The notes: generated from the sequence alone by a model not told the origin. 64,000 nt of DNA from Porticoccus sp002390525 (GCA_943846655.1 OX044352.1:992001-1056000); one strand, 5' to 3'. Numbered from the stretch's first letter, positions 35,097 to 44,807 are shown. A program made the numbers and translations.

Positions 35097-36734
35097 CTAC
35101 ATATTAGGGTAATTTGGGCCGCCCCCTCCCTCTGGTGTAACCCAATTTATGTTCTGAGATGGCTCCTTAATATCGCAAGTCTTACAGTGCACGCAGTTCT
35201 GCGAGTTAATTTGAAATTTTTTAGATCCATCATCGTTCGTAAGAATCTCGTAAACACCAGCAGGACAGTATCTTTGTGCAGGTTCACTAAATATAGGTAG
35301 GTTGTAAGATAAGGGTAGATCTTGGTCATTTAGTATTAAATGGCTAGGCTGATCTTCTTCATGATTAGTGTTGGATAGATACACGGAGGATAATTTATCA
35401 AAGCTAATCTTATTGTCAGGCTTTGTATATACAATAGGCTGCATACCCTCTGCTGGCTTGAGTTTAGAGTGATCTGGTTCTCGATCTCTTAGCGTCCAGG
35501 GCAGTTTACCATTAAATATATTTATATCTAAAAAAGAAAAGGCAGAGCCTAGTATATTTCCCCATTTATGCTGGGCAGGACCAAAGTTTCTTTGTAATAT
35601 AAGTTCTTGATAAGCCCAGCTTTTTTTGTACGCAGTTGAAAAATATTCTGTGTTTGGATCTGTTTTAATAGTATCCATAGATTTTACTATTGACTCAGCG
35701 GCAACCATTCCAGATTTCATTGCACAGTGAATACCTTTTATTTTTGCATTGTTCAGGGTACCCGCATTGTCGCCTATTAATATCCCACCGGGAAAATCCA
35801 TTTTAGGTTGTGATTGAATGCCACCTTTAGCCAAAGCTTTAGCTCCATAGGATATTCTTTTGCCTCCTGTTAGATATTTAGATATCTCTGGATGATGCTT
35901 ATATCGTTGAAATTCTTCATAGGGATTAAGGTGTGGATTGGCATAGGATAAATCTGTTATTAGACCAACCATTACCTGACAATCATCTGCATGGTAAAGG
36001 AATCCACCTCCATTAGATTTACTTTCGCTTAAAGGCCAGCCGGCACTATGAATCACTAAACCAGGTTTATGTAAATTATCAGGAATAGACCATAACTCTT
36101 TGATTCCTATTGCATAATGTTGGGGTTCGCAGCCATTATCTAGAGAAAATTTTTCAATAACCTCTTTACCTAAATGGCCTCTACAACCCTCAGATAAAAG
36201 TGTGTATTTACCACGGATTTCCATTCCTTGCGTATAGGAGGGTTTCTTCTCATTTTTAGCATCAATGCCCATATCTCCGGTTATGATGCCACTCACAGAG
36301 CCATCATTCGAATAAAGAAGACTTGATGCAGGAAAACCTGGAAAAATATCAACACCTAATCTTTCGGCTTGCTTGGCTAGCCAACGACACAGATTGCCCA
36401 AACTGATTATAAAATTACCGTTATTTCTCATAGTTTTAGGCGCTAGAAAGTGTGGTATTTTAATTGACTTGGTTTTAGTAAAAAAATAAAGTTCATCTTG
36501 ACTGACAGCTGTTTTGACTGGGGCACCTGAATCCTTCCAGTTAGGAAATAATTCATCTAAAGCGGTGGGCTCTAAAACAGCTCCAGAAAGAATGTGGGCC
36601 CCGACTTCTGAGCCTTTTTCAACAATAGCAATTGAAGTTTTGGGTTTTAGTTGTTTCAAACGACATGCTGCTGATAGCCCAGACGGTCCTGCACCCACTA
36701 TGATTACATCATACTCTATATGCTCCCGTTCCAA
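35097..36734 (-). CDS. Electron transfer flavoprotein-ubiquinone oxidoreductase
   Basis: A 545-residue ETF-QO linking flavin dehydrogenases to the ubiquinone pool. FAD-binding GAGPSGLSAACRL is at the N-terminus, with GAHILSGAVLEP in the same domain and a GGIQSQPKMDFPGGILIGDNAGTLN block in the centre. The C-terminal [4Fe-4S] domain carries RYCPAGVYEI and QNCVHCKTCDIK, the four cysteine ligands expected. It is divergent from etfBA across 204 nt, so the whole ETF chain is encoded together. A TetR gene is its 3' neighbour. Confidence 0.97.
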   Translation of the reverse strand: MEREHIEYDVIIVGAGPSGLSAACRLKQLKPKTSIAIVEKGSEVGAHILSGAVLEPTALDELFPNWKDSGAPVKTAVSQDELYFFTKTKSIKIPHFLAPKTMRNNGNFIISLGNLCRWLAKQAERLGVDIFPGFPASSLLYSNDGSVSGIITGDMGIDAKNEKKPSYTQGMEIRGKYTLLSEGCRGHLGKEVIEKFSLDNGCEPQHYAIGIKELWSIPDNLHKPGLVIHSAGWPLSESKSNGGGFLYHADDCQVMVGLITDLSYANPHLNPYEEFQRYKHHPEISKYLTGGKRISYGAKALAKGGIQSQPKMDFPGGILIGDNAGTLNNAKIKGIHCAMKSGMVAAESIVKSMDTIKTDPNTEYFSTAYKKSWAYQELILQRNFGPAQHKWGNILGSAFSFLDINIFNGKLPWTLRDREPDHSKLKPAEGMQPIVYTKPDNKISFDKLSSVYLSNTNHEEDQPSHLILNDQDLPLSYNLPIFSEPAQRYCPAGVYEILTNDDGSKKFQINSQNCVHCKTCDIKEPSQNINWVTPEGGGGPNYPNM

Positions 36735-36938
36735 TGAGTTCCCCTCAATTAAATTTTAAAATTACATGAAATATTTTACCATATTAATTTATCTATATCA
36801 AAAAATATCAATATAGATGGCTCGACTTATACCTATAAAACAAATGATTCTAAAACAATATTATAAGCCTTTAGGATAATCGAGTTATAATTTATAATAA
36901 ATTTTTACATAATAAGATAATACAAAAGGTTTTTTTGC

Positions 36939-37694
36939 ATGAAAGCTCTAGTTTCTGTAAAACGTGTAGTAGATTATAACGTGAAAGTCAGCCCAAAAGA
37001 TGATAACTCAGGCGTTAATCTTAATAATCTTAAAATGTCTTTGAATCCTTTTTGTGAGATTGCTGTAGAGGAAGCTGTTCGCTTAAAAGAAAAAGGTGTC
37101 ATAGAAGAGATATTGGTTGTATCTATCGGACCACAGGAAGCACAAGAGCAAATACGTGCTGCACTTGCTATTGGTGCTGATAGAGGAATCCTTGTAAAAG
37201 TCGAAAGTGATATAGAGCTTCAACCTTTAGCAGTAGCAAAATGCTTAAAAAAAGTATTTGATCGAGAGCAACCAGATTTAATTTTAATGGGTAAGCAGTC
37301 TATAGACGGCGACAATAACCAAACAGGTCAAATGTTTGCTGCGTTAGCAAATCTACCTCAAGGAACATTCGCCTCTGAGTTAGCCGTAAATTCGAACCAT
37401 GTAACTGTTACTAGAGAGGTTGACGGTGGATTTCAAACGCTGCGGTTGACTTTGCCAGCTGTTATTACATCAGATCTTAGGTTAAACGAACCAAGATATG
37501 CGTCATTGCCTAGCATCATGCAAGCAAAGAAAAAACAAATTCATGAAACAACACCTGAAGAACTTGATGTTGACATTGCACCCCGTGTCTCTGTAGTGAG
37601 TGTTGACTTTCCTCCTGAGCGTCCTGAGGGAGTTAAAGTTAGCAGTGTGGACGAGCTTTTGGAAAAATTAAAAAATGAAGCAAAGGTAATATGA
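36939..37694 (+). CDS. etfB: Electron transfer flavoprotein beta subunit
   Basis: A 251-residue EtfB, beginning MKALVSVKRVVDYNVKV, with AMP/adenine-binding stretch LILMGKQSIDGDNNQTGQM and the signature EVDGGFQTLRLTLPAVITSDLRLNEPRYASLP, which includes the recognition loop for acyl-CoA dehydrogenases. Its stop overlaps the etfA start (ATGA). The ETF accepts electrons from several dehydrogenases and passes them to ETF-QO. The leader is AT-rich; no PsrA-like operator was recognised. Confidence 0.97.
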   Translation: MKALVSVKRVVDYNVKVSPKDDNSGVNLNNLKMSLNPFCEIAVEEAVRLKEKGVIEEILVVSIGPQEAQEQIRAALAIGADRGILVKVESDIELQPLAVAKCLKKVFDREQPDLILMGKQSIDGDNNQTGQMFAALANLPQGTFASELAVNSNHVTVTREVDGGFQTLRLTLPAVITSDLRLNEPRYASLPSIMQAKKKQIHETTPEELDVDIAPRVSVVSVDFPPERPEGVKVSSVDELLEKLKNEAKVI

Positions 37695-38629
37695 TGAATG
37701 TTTTAGTCATTTCAGAGCATAACAATAATGAAATCAAAGATAGCACTATGCATGCAATTGCCGCTGCATGTGAATTAGGTGATTCAGTTGATCTATTGGT
37801 TGCCGGCTTTAACTGTAGTGTCGCTGCAACAAATGGAGCAAAAATCGAAGGCATCGCCAAAGTTTTGTTAGCAGATAGCGAGCCATATGAAAATCAACTA
37901 GCAGAAAATATTGCCCCACTAATTCAGCAAATAGCGACTAAATATTCTCACATACTTATGGCGGCTACCACTACAGGAAAAAATATTATTCCAAGGGCTG
38001 CAGCATTAGCTGACGCCCAACCAATTTCTGATGTCATCTCTATTGTCAACAAAGATACTTTTAAGAGACCTATTTATGCAGGAAACGTAATAGCGACTAT
38101 TCAAAGTCATGACAAAATTAAGTTTATGACTGTAAGAGCCACAGCATTTGAATCTGTATTACAGGAGTCATCGTCAGCTGCAATTGAAGTTATTGAAGAA
38201 TCTTTTGATTCAGTAAAATCAGAATTTATTAAAAATGATATGGCCCCCTCTGAAAGACCAGAGTTAACATCAGCAAGAGTTATTATTTCTGGTGGCCGTG
38301 GAATGCTTAATGAGCAAAATTTTAAGCTCCTTGAGAATTTAGCAGATAAGTTCGGTGGAGCAGTCGGAGCATCGAGAGCCGCAGTTGATTCTGGATTTGC
38401 ACCAAATGATATGCAGGTGGGTCAAACTGGAAAAATAGTCGCCCCCGATCTCTATATTGCTATTGGGATTTCTGGTGCAATTCAACACTTAGCTGGAATG
38501 AAAGAAAGTAAAATTATTGTTGCCATAAATAAAGACCCAGAAGCACCTATATTTAAGGCTGCAGATTATGGCCTGGTTGCAGACTTGTTTGACGTGATAC
38601 CAGAATTGGATGAGAAGCTAATCGTATAA
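37691..38629 (+). CDS. etfA: Electron transfer flavoprotein alpha subunit
   Basis: A 312-residue EtfA. The C-terminal FAD domain shows SGGRGMLNEQNFKLLENLADKFGGAVGASRAAVDSGF, QVGQTGKIVAPDLYIAIGISGAIQHLAGM and NKDPEAPIFKAADYGLVAD, all typical. The start lies inside the etfB stop (ATGATG; the second ATG three bases on is an alternative), indicating coupled synthesis. The 3' end overlaps the convergent xthA gene by 12 nt, so there is no room for a terminator. Confidence 0.97.
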   Translation: MMNVLVISEHNNNEIKDSTMHAIAAACELGDSVDLLVAGFNCSVAATNGAKIEGIAKVLLADSEPYENQLAENIAPLIQQIATKYSHILMAATTTGKNIIPRAAALADAQPISDVISIVNKDTFKRPIYAGNVIATIQSHDKIKFMTVRATAFESVLQESSSAAIEVIEESFDSVKSEFIKNDMAPSERPELTSARVIISGGRGMLNEQNFKLLENLADKFGGAVGASRAAVDSGFAPNDMQVGQTGKIVAPDLYIAIGISGAIQHLAGMKESKIIVAINKDPEAPIFKAADYGLVADLFDVIPELDEKLIV

Positions 38630-39430
38630 AGAAATCCAAATTGGACAATGATCGGACGGTTTTTCCATGCTCCTTAGCTGATGGTCAACTCCTGTTTGTA
38701 CACATAACTTCATGAGAGGCTTCGATGCTAAAATCAGATCAATCCTCAGCCCACGCTTAGGGCTCATTTCAAAACCTCGACTTCTATAATCGAACCAAGT
38801 ATATCTATCAGATTCCTCTTTATGATCGTTTTCAAATGTATCGATAAGTCCAAAATTTTCCAACCTCTGAAGCCAGCTCCTTTCTTCTGGAAGGAAACAG
38901 CACTTACCGGTTCGCAGCCACCTTTTTCTATTTTCTTCTCCAATACCAATATCTTTATCTAGTGGTGCCACGTTCATATCTCCAATAACTAGTATTTGAT
39001 CTTGTGGTGAATAATTAGCTTCTAGATGAGCCTGTAAGTCCAGATAAAATTTTTCTTTACATGGAAATTTTTTATCATGTGACCGACTTTCACCTTGTGG
39101 GAAATATCCATTAAAAATGGTTATTTTTTTATTTTTGTATTGGAAGTCTCCTGTTATTAACCTTTTTTGGCTATCTTTATCATCATGAGGGAAACCTTTA
39201 TAGCACTCTAATAAGGGTACTCGGTAGATAAGAGCAACACCATAATGGCCTTTCTGTCCATGGAAAGAGACGTCATAACCTAGTTTTTTTATATCTTGAA
39301 GCGGGAATTGGTCGTCAGAAACCTTTGTTTCTTGTATGCCTATTACATCAGGTTGGTGTTTTTCTATAATAGCCTTAATTTGATGGATTCTGGCTCGAAG
39401 TCCGTTAGCATTAAAGGATACAATTTTCAT
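38618..39430 (-). CDS. xthA: Exodeoxyribonuclease III / AP endonuclease
   Basis: A 270-residue exonuclease III-type enzyme. It contains KIVSFNANGLRAR, the metal-binding glutamate in IGIQETKV, GDMNVAPLDKDIG with catalytic Asp/Asn, and the C-terminal SDHCPI histidine. It cleaves DNA at abasic sites and removes 3' blocks in base excision repair. One base separates its ATG from the stop codon of prc upstream, so the two are likely cotranscribed, and its 3' end overlaps convergent etfA by 12 nt. Confidence 0.95.
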   Translation of the reverse strand: MKIVSFNANGLRARIHQIKAIIEKHQPDVIGIQETKVSDDQFPLQDIKKLGYDVSFHGQKGHYGVALIYRVPLLECYKGFPHDDKDSQKRLITGDFQYKNKKITIFNGYFPQGESRSHDKKFPCKEKFYLDLQAHLEANYSPQDQILVIGDMNVAPLDKDIGIGEENRKRWLRTGKCCFLPEERSWLQRLENFGLIDTFENDHKEESDRYTWFDYRSRGFEMSPKRGLRIDLILASKPLMKLCVQTGVDHQLRSMEKPSDHCPIWISLYD

Positions 39431-39431
39431 A

Positions 39432-41564
39432 TCAGTGCCTTATTATATTTGACTTCAAGCTATAACCAGGTGGTGATGAAAACACGTAACCTATATAGTC
39501 TGCAAATATATTACCAGCTTCATGTAGAATTGGATCATTTTCTGACGAAACTAGATTCTCATCGTTTATAGCAGCATCTTTATTTTTATCTGCTGCTGTT
39601 TGCCACTCCTCAAAAGTGGAATATCCTTTTTGATTTTTAGCGACTCGCCTTTTATTTTCGAGAGCCAATAGGTTTTCATTATATTCTTTCGACTGAAGTC
39701 TTCGTTTTTTTTCATTTAGGGAGATTTCTTTCATCGAACTTTGTTTTTTTATTAGACTCAATTCTTCATTTAAATAAATTAGATCCGGATCAACTAGGAG
39801 TCTTTTTTCATGTGCAGCTCTTAACATATTGATCGGTGGTGTTTTTAGTAATTCACTCCAGAATATACTATGTTTTGCAGGGGCAATTGTATCCCAGGGT
39901 AATGCGTTATTGAGTGAGCTTTCACCAATCTCATCAGGATCATATATAGATGGAAGTTCAATATCAGGGGTCACACCTAGAAGCTGCGTACTTTCTCCAG
40001 AAACTCTATAAAATTTTGATTCTGTGAGCTTTATTTCACCTTGTTCTAGCGGTAGTTGGATCTGAACCGTACCTTTCCCATAACTTCTTGAACCGACAAT
40101 TATCCCCCGCCCATAATCCTGTATTGCTCCAGCAAAAATTTCTGACGCAGAAGCGCTTAAACGATTAATTAAAACTAATATAGGACCTCTGTAATAAATG
40201 CTAGATCTTGATTGATGTGCTTGAGATATGTAATTATTAGAATTTTTAACTTGTACGATGGGGCCTTTTCCAATAAAAAGATCAGTTAGCATTTTAGCCT
40301 CTTGGAGAAAACCGCCCCCATTATTTCTTAAGTCAAGGATGATTCCATCTACATTTTTTTTAGTATGAAGGTCATTTATGAGCCGAACAACATCTTTGGT
40401 GGTGCTTTTAAAATCTGGCTCGTTGTTATAAAGAGCTTCAACGTCAAGATAGAAAGCTGGTATTTCAATCACTCCAAACTTATGAGAGCCGACAGTAGTT
40501 GTGACATCAATAATCTTTGATTTTGCTGCTTGCTCTTCAAGTTTGATCTTATCTCTTATAAGTTCGATTACTTGAGTATTACCACCTAAATCTGTCTTAG
40601 CTGGGATTATTTCTAATCTTACGAGACTGTCCTTTTTTCCTCTAATTAGTTCGACTACATCATCAAGACGCCATCCTACTACATCAATAAAGTCAGCCTT
40701 ATTTTGAGCAACACTAACTATTTTATCCCCTGTTTTTAAAATACCCTGTTTTTCTGCAGGACCACCTTTTATTATGCTGACGATTGACGTGTATTCTCCA
40801 TCTAGCTCTAAAACAGCTCCAATACCTGTTAGTGATAAGGACATAGATATACGAAAATTTTCCATAGATTTAGGAGATAAATAACTTGTATGCGGATCAA
40901 ACATACCAGCTAATACAGACATATAAATTTGGAATACATCTTCACTATCATTTTGTTTTAAGCGTTTTTTTTGATTTTTATATCTTTTTGTTAGTAGTTC
41001 TCTAGCCGTTTCTGGTTCTTTTTCGTTAAGTATTAATCTCAGATAAGCTTCCGTAACTTTTCTTTGCCAGTGCTCACTAGATTTTTTTTTATTGGGTTGC
41101 CATTGGGCATTTTCAATATCGAGCGAGATCACTTCATCTTTTGTAAGGTCAAATATGAAGTCGCCCTTAAGTAAATCAATGTTAGCTTGCAGTTGTTTTG
41201 TCACTCTATCTTTGAAGCGGTTGAAGATCAAAAAGCCTACACTAAGATCTTTTGCTAAGAGCATGTCATCAAGTTTATCCTCCCATCTTTTGAATTCATC
41301 TATATCTTCTTGAAGGAAATAGCTTTTCGTCGGGTCTAAAGCATCTAAGTATTCAAAAAGAAATTTTTTTGAGAATTGATCATTTACCTTTTGCTTTCTG
41401 AAATGTTGAGTTGTTAGCTTCTTGAGTATCTCAGAGGATGTTTCTGCTTGTTTGGGGCTAAAACTTAAATAATCTTTAGGTACATTGTTGGTTTCGTTTG
41501 CATTTGCGCCAAAACAAAAGAATAGAAATTGAATTACAAGAAATAGTCGCAGAGTAATAAGCAT
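39432..41564 (-). CDS. prc: Carboxy-terminal processing protease Prc (tail-specific protease)
   Basis: A 710-residue periplasmic S41 protease. It has a signal peptide (hydrophobic MLITLRLFLVIQFLFFCFGANA), an N-terminal helical domain, a PDZ domain (LSLTGIGAVLELDGEYTSIVSIIKGGPAEKQG) and the catalytic Ser in NRLSASASEIFAGAIQDYGRG with Lys in GSRSYGKGTVQ. A C-terminal helical DUF3340-type region follows. In E. coli it trims FtsI and degrades SsrA-tagged and murein-hydrolase proteins. Length is close to the family's 680-700. It lies directly before xthA. Confidence 0.95.
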   Translation of the reverse strand: MLITLRLFLVIQFLFFCFGANANETNNVPKDYLSFSPKQAETSSEILKKLTTQHFRKQKVNDQFSKKFLFEYLDALDPTKSYFLQEDIDEFKRWEDKLDDMLLAKDLSVGFLIFNRFKDRVTKQLQANIDLLKGDFIFDLTKDEVISLDIENAQWQPNKKKSSEHWQRKVTEAYLRLILNEKEPETARELLTKRYKNQKKRLKQNDSEDVFQIYMSVLAGMFDPHTSYLSPKSMENFRISMSLSLTGIGAVLELDGEYTSIVSIIKGGPAEKQGILKTGDKIVSVAQNKADFIDVVGWRLDDVVELIRGKKDSLVRLEIIPAKTDLGGNTQVIELIRDKIKLEEQAAKSKIIDVTTTVGSHKFGVIEIPAFYLDVEALYNNEPDFKSTTKDVVRLINDLHTKKNVDGIILDLRNNGGGFLQEAKMLTDLFIGKGPIVQVKNSNNYISQAHQSRSSIYYRGPILVLINRLSASASEIFAGAIQDYGRGIIVGSRSYGKGTVQIQLPLEQGEIKLTESKFYRVSGESTQLLGVTPDIELPSIYDPDEIGESSLNNALPWDTIAPAKHSIFWSELLKTPPINMLRAAHEKRLLVDPDLIYLNEELSLIKKQSSMKEISLNEKKRRLQSKEYNENLLALENKRRVAKNQKGYSTFEEWQTAADKNKDAAINDENLVSSENDPILHEAGNIFADYIGYVFSSPPGYSLKSNIIRH

Positions 41565-41813
41565 TGTGTACCATATTTAATATAATAAATAATTTCATAA
41601 GTGTAACAAATTTATTAATCTGAATATCCTATAAAATCTTAAATATCTCATAGTATAAAAATTAAATTTAAAAACATCCATCTTAGTCATTTCCTAATGA
41701 GAATGCTTTTAACTTACAATATGTTTATAATTTAAAATTATTGTCGATTTTAAACCGTATAAAATTAATCACAATAATTAATCTTTATTCATCCTTCAGA
41801 GTAAATTTCATAT

Positions 41814-42602
41814 ATGAATAATCAAAAACGTTCAGCGGCACTCATTACTGGTGGCGCCACAAGATTAGGTTTAGCTTTCTCAAATCTTTTAGCCAGAATG
41901 AATTATGATATTGCGCTTCATTACAATGGCTCTGTTGATGCAGCCAGTGTCGCAAAAAAAAATATCGAAAAGTTAGGGGTTTCATGCGCTATTTTTCAGG
42001 CTGATTTGTCTTCCTCAGATCCTACTGATTTGGTCTCTGAAGTAGCGGCTAGATATCCCAATATTAAAGTTTTAGTAAATAGTGCCTCTGTATATGATGC
42101 TGCAAGTATCGCAAATACCAGTTTAAAAACACTTGAGAAGCAATTTGCAGTTAATATTTTTGCACCCTTTATGCTGACCAAGGCTTTCGCAAATACGTTT
42201 TTTCAAAATTCTGATACAGAAGGACAGGTGATAAATATCCTAGATAATAAGATTGCTTTTCAACAGTATAGCTACGCTGCATACTTGCTTTCGAAAAAAT
42301 CACTTGCTGATTTTACTAAAATTGCGGCTATTGAGTTCGCTCCAAAAATACGAGTGAATGCTATAGCTCCCGGGGTAATTTTACCCGGAGATCAAAGGAC
42401 ATCTGACTATTTGGCGTGGAGAGTTGAAGGTATTCCCCTTAAAAAGCAGGGCGAGGTAGAGGACCTACTTAAAACTATGCAGTATATAATAAATAGTAAT
42501 TTCATTACGGGACAAATACTAACGGTTGATGGCGGAGAGGGAATTAATCACCAAGGTTTAAATGCCGAACAATTTAATGGACAGAGCGATCAAGATACGT
42601 GA
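41814..42602 (+). CDS. SDR oxidoreductase, FolM/pteridine reductase-like
   Basis: A 262-residue short-chain dehydrogenase. The cofactor motif GGATRLGLAFSNLLA carries an arginine in place of the usual glycine pattern, as in pteridine reductases (PTR1, FolM). The NSAS motif follows (LVNSASVYDAAS), then the catalytic tyrosine/lysine in YAAYLLSKKSLADFTK and a VNAIAPGVILPGDQR loop. Coupling to folK by a 4-nt GTGA overlap supports a pterin role, either reducing dihydromonapterin or backing up dihydrofolate reductase. Exact substrate is inference. Confidence 0.82.
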   Translation: MNNQKRSAALITGGATRLGLAFSNLLARMNYDIALHYNGSVDAASVAKKNIEKLGVSCAIFQADLSSSDPTDLVSEVAARYPNIKVLVNSASVYDAASIANTSLKTLEKQFAVNIFAPFMLTKAFANTFFQNSDTEGQVINILDNKIAFQQYSYAAYLLSKKSLADFTKIAAIEFAPKIRVNAIAPGVILPGDQRTSDYLAWRVEGIPLKKQGEVEDLLKTMQYIINSNFITGQILTVDGGEGINHQGLNAEQFNGQSDQDT

Positions 42603-43027
42603 ATAAGACTAAAAAAAATCGTGTAATCATATCAGTAGGTTCAAATATTGATCCCATATCAAATATTAAAAAATCAAGAGAAATACTGTCTTCAGAGACA
42701 ATTTTCATTTACGCTGCTGATTCAATTGAAACAGCCCCAATAGGTTATCTAAATCAAGCAAATTTTTTGAATACAGCTTTCTTGGTCATGACTAGTTTGT
42801 CATATCACGATTTTAATTTTTCTTTAAAGGCCATAGAAAACCGTATGGGTCGTGAAAGAGGGCCAATCAAAGCAGGTCCTAGAACAATCGATTTAGATAT
42901 TATTGTATGGAACGAATATCTCATAACCGAAGATTATTACAACTTCGAATATGTATCTGTCCCAGTGGATCAAGTTCTCAGTACTATGAGTTTAAATATT
43001 AAAGAATTCAAGAAAATCGATAAATAA
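42599..43027 (+). CDS. folK: 2-amino-4-hydroxy-6-hydroxymethyldihydropteridine pyrophosphokinase
   Basis: A 142-residue HPPK-type protein, somewhat shorter than E. coli FolK (159). It shows ISVGSNIDPISNI, ETAPIGYLNQANFLNTAFLV, and the ATP-binding core ENRMGRERGPIKAGPRTIDLDIIVW with the R-x-x-D-x-D pattern. It activates the pterin for joining to p-aminobenzoate, the PabB product. GTG at 42599 overlaps the TGA of the reductase gene. The C-terminal part beyond the core is reduced. Confidence 0.9.
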   Translation: MNKTKKNRVIISVGSNIDPISNIKKSREILSSETIFIYAADSIETAPIGYLNQANFLNTAFLVMTSLSYHDFNFSLKAIENRMGRERGPIKAGPRTIDLDIIVWNEYLITEDYYNFEYVSVPVDQVLSTMSLNIKEFKKIDK

Positions 43028-43184
43028 ATAATTTATAATTATAGATTACGTTTTTAATGCGCCGGGCTCGTTTGGCTCTAGCAGAATTACACTATGTGTA
43101 AATTATTACTTTGAAATAAGTGAAATTTTATACCACTGGCTTATAATGCCGGAAATCTTAACTTAAATACTATGGAGAAATATT

Positions 43185-44165
43185 GTGAAGGAACCCGTTC
43201 GTGTTGCTGTGACTGGAGCTGCTGGTCAAATTAGTTATTCTTTACTTTTTCGAATTGCTTCTGGTCAGATGCTGGGTGCAGACCAACCTGTAATACTTCA
43301 AATGCTTGAAATAACACCTGCGCTAGAGGCTCTTAGTGGAGTTGCTATGGAGTTAGATGACTGTGCTTTTCCGCAACTTGCAGGAATGGTGTGTACAGAT
43401 GATCCTAATATTGCCTTTAAAGACGCTGATTATGCACTCTTAGTTGGTGCTCGTCCACGTGGTCCAGGAATGGAGAGAAAGGACCTTCTTGAAGCAAATG
43501 CAGCAATTTTTTCTGTTCAAGGAAAAGCCATTAATGATAATGCTTCTAAAAATATTAAAGTATTAGTGGTAGGAAACCCTGCAAACACCAACGCGCTTAT
43601 TGCCCAAAGAAATGCCCCGGATATCAACCCGCGTCAATTTACAGCAATGATGCGTCTTGATCATAATCGAGCTAAGACACAAATTGCTCAAAAAACAGGT
43701 AAAACCATCAATGATATTTCCCATATGTTAGTCTGGGGGAATCATTCAGCTACCCAATATCCAGATATACATCAAACTACTATTTCTGGAGAAGTAGCTA
43801 TGACCTTAATAAAACAGGAATGGTACGAAGAAGCCTTTATACCAACTGTTCAACAGAGAGGCGCAGCTATAATCAAAGCTAGGGGTGCTTCTTCAGCAGC
43901 ATCAGCTGCAAATGCCGCGATTGATCATATGCATGATTGGGCGCTTGGTACAATAGATGGCGATTGGGTAAGTATGGGTGTTTTCAGTGATGGAAGTTAT
44001 GGTATTTCCAAAGGGTTGATTTATTCTTTCCCTTGTATCTGCAAGAATGGTGATTGGGAAATAGTACAAGATCTTGAGATCAATCAATTCTCTCGTAAAA
44101 AAATGTCTATAACCGAACAAGAATTAATTGAGGAAAGAGACGCCGTTAAGCACTTATTACCATAA
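43185..44165 (+). CDS. mdh: Malate dehydrogenase
   Basis: A 326-residue NAD-dependent malate dehydrogenase of the cytosolic-like bacterial type. It has VAVTGAAGQISYSLLFRIASG, EITPALEALSGVAMELDDCAFP, substrate-binding arginines in GARPRGPGMERKDLL and the RLDHNRAK block, and the catalytic histidine in VWGNHSATQYPD. It oxidises malate to oxaloacetate, linking the glyoxylate shunt (malate synthase G) to citrate synthase, both encoded in this window. The start is GTG at 43185 with GGAGA at 43174-43178. The gene appears monocistronic. Confidence 0.97.
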   Translation: MKEPVRVAVTGAAGQISYSLLFRIASGQMLGADQPVILQMLEITPALEALSGVAMELDDCAFPQLAGMVCTDDPNIAFKDADYALLVGARPRGPGMERKDLLEANAAIFSVQGKAINDNASKNIKVLVVGNPANTNALIAQRNAPDINPRQFTAMMRLDHNRAKTQIAQKTGKTINDISHMLVWGNHSATQYPDIHQTTISGEVAMTLIKQEWYEEAFIPTVQQRGAAIIKARGASSAASAANAAIDHMHDWALGTIDGDWVSMGVFSDGSYGISKGLIYSFPCICKNGDWEIVQDLEINQFSRKKMSITEQELIEERDAVKHLLP

Positions 44166-44251
44166 CTATTTTATCTTGATAGTTTCCATAGGGTTGCTGC
44201 CAGATAGAAAAAAATTATTTTTTTTAAGTATAATTTTTAAAGAGGTTTACT

Positions 44252-44728
44252 ATGGCTCTAATAAAGGTCGGTGAAGCTGCACCAGATTTTAATTTATTAA
44301 ATCAGCACAGTAAAAGTATCAGTCTCTCTGAGTTTTTTGGTAAAAAAAATATTGTTTTGTATTTTTATCCTAAAGCGATGACACCAGGTTGTACTGTCCA
44401 AGCCTGTGGTATAAGAGACAGCTCTGATGATTTTAGGGAACTCGATACAATTGTTATGGGTATCAGCCCAGATAACCATTCAAGGCTGGCACGTTTTAAA
44501 GAAAAACAGAAATTAAATTTTGATTTACTATCAGATGAAGATCATTCTGTTACAGAATCATATGGTTGTTGGGATATGAAGAAATTTATGGGTAAGGAAT
44601 ATATTGGAGTGTTAAGGTCAACTTTTATTATTGATAAGAAAGGATTTGTTGTCCATGTAATAGATAAAGTTAATACCAAAAAACATCACCAGGATGTATT
44701 ATCATGGGTAAAAGAGAATCTCTTGTAG
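44252..44728 (+). CDS. bcp: Peroxiredoxin Bcp/PrxQ
   Basis: A 158-residue thiol peroxidase. The peroxidatic cysteine is in YPKAMTPGCTVQACGIRD with a second cysteine five residues later, the CX4C pattern of PrxQ enzymes with an intramolecular disulfide. APDFNLLNQ, LSEFFGKKNIVLYFYP and SDEDHSVTESYG complete the fold. It reduces hydroperoxides with thioredoxin. One variation is TVQACG where TTEACG is commoner. It is a stand-alone gene between mdh and yajC. Confidence 0.93.
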   Translation: MALIKVGEAAPDFNLLNQHSKSISLSEFFGKKNIVLYFYPKAMTPGCTVQACGIRDSSDDFRELDTIVMGISPDNHSRLARFKEKQKLNFDLLSDEDHSVTESYGCWDMKKFMGKEYIGVLRSTFIIDKKGFVVHVIDKVNTKKHHQDVLSWVKENLL

Positions 44729-44807
44729 CTGTTAATCAAACATAAGGTTAGTAATTTCGTATTTTAAATAAAGCTAAATACTAGTTTATAATTATCGAGG
44801 TAAATCA

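Noticed and set aside
43061..43085. GC-rich patch upstream of mdh as an RNA structure
   Set aside because: Repeated pairing attempts gave only short unstable stems and no known riboswitch core.
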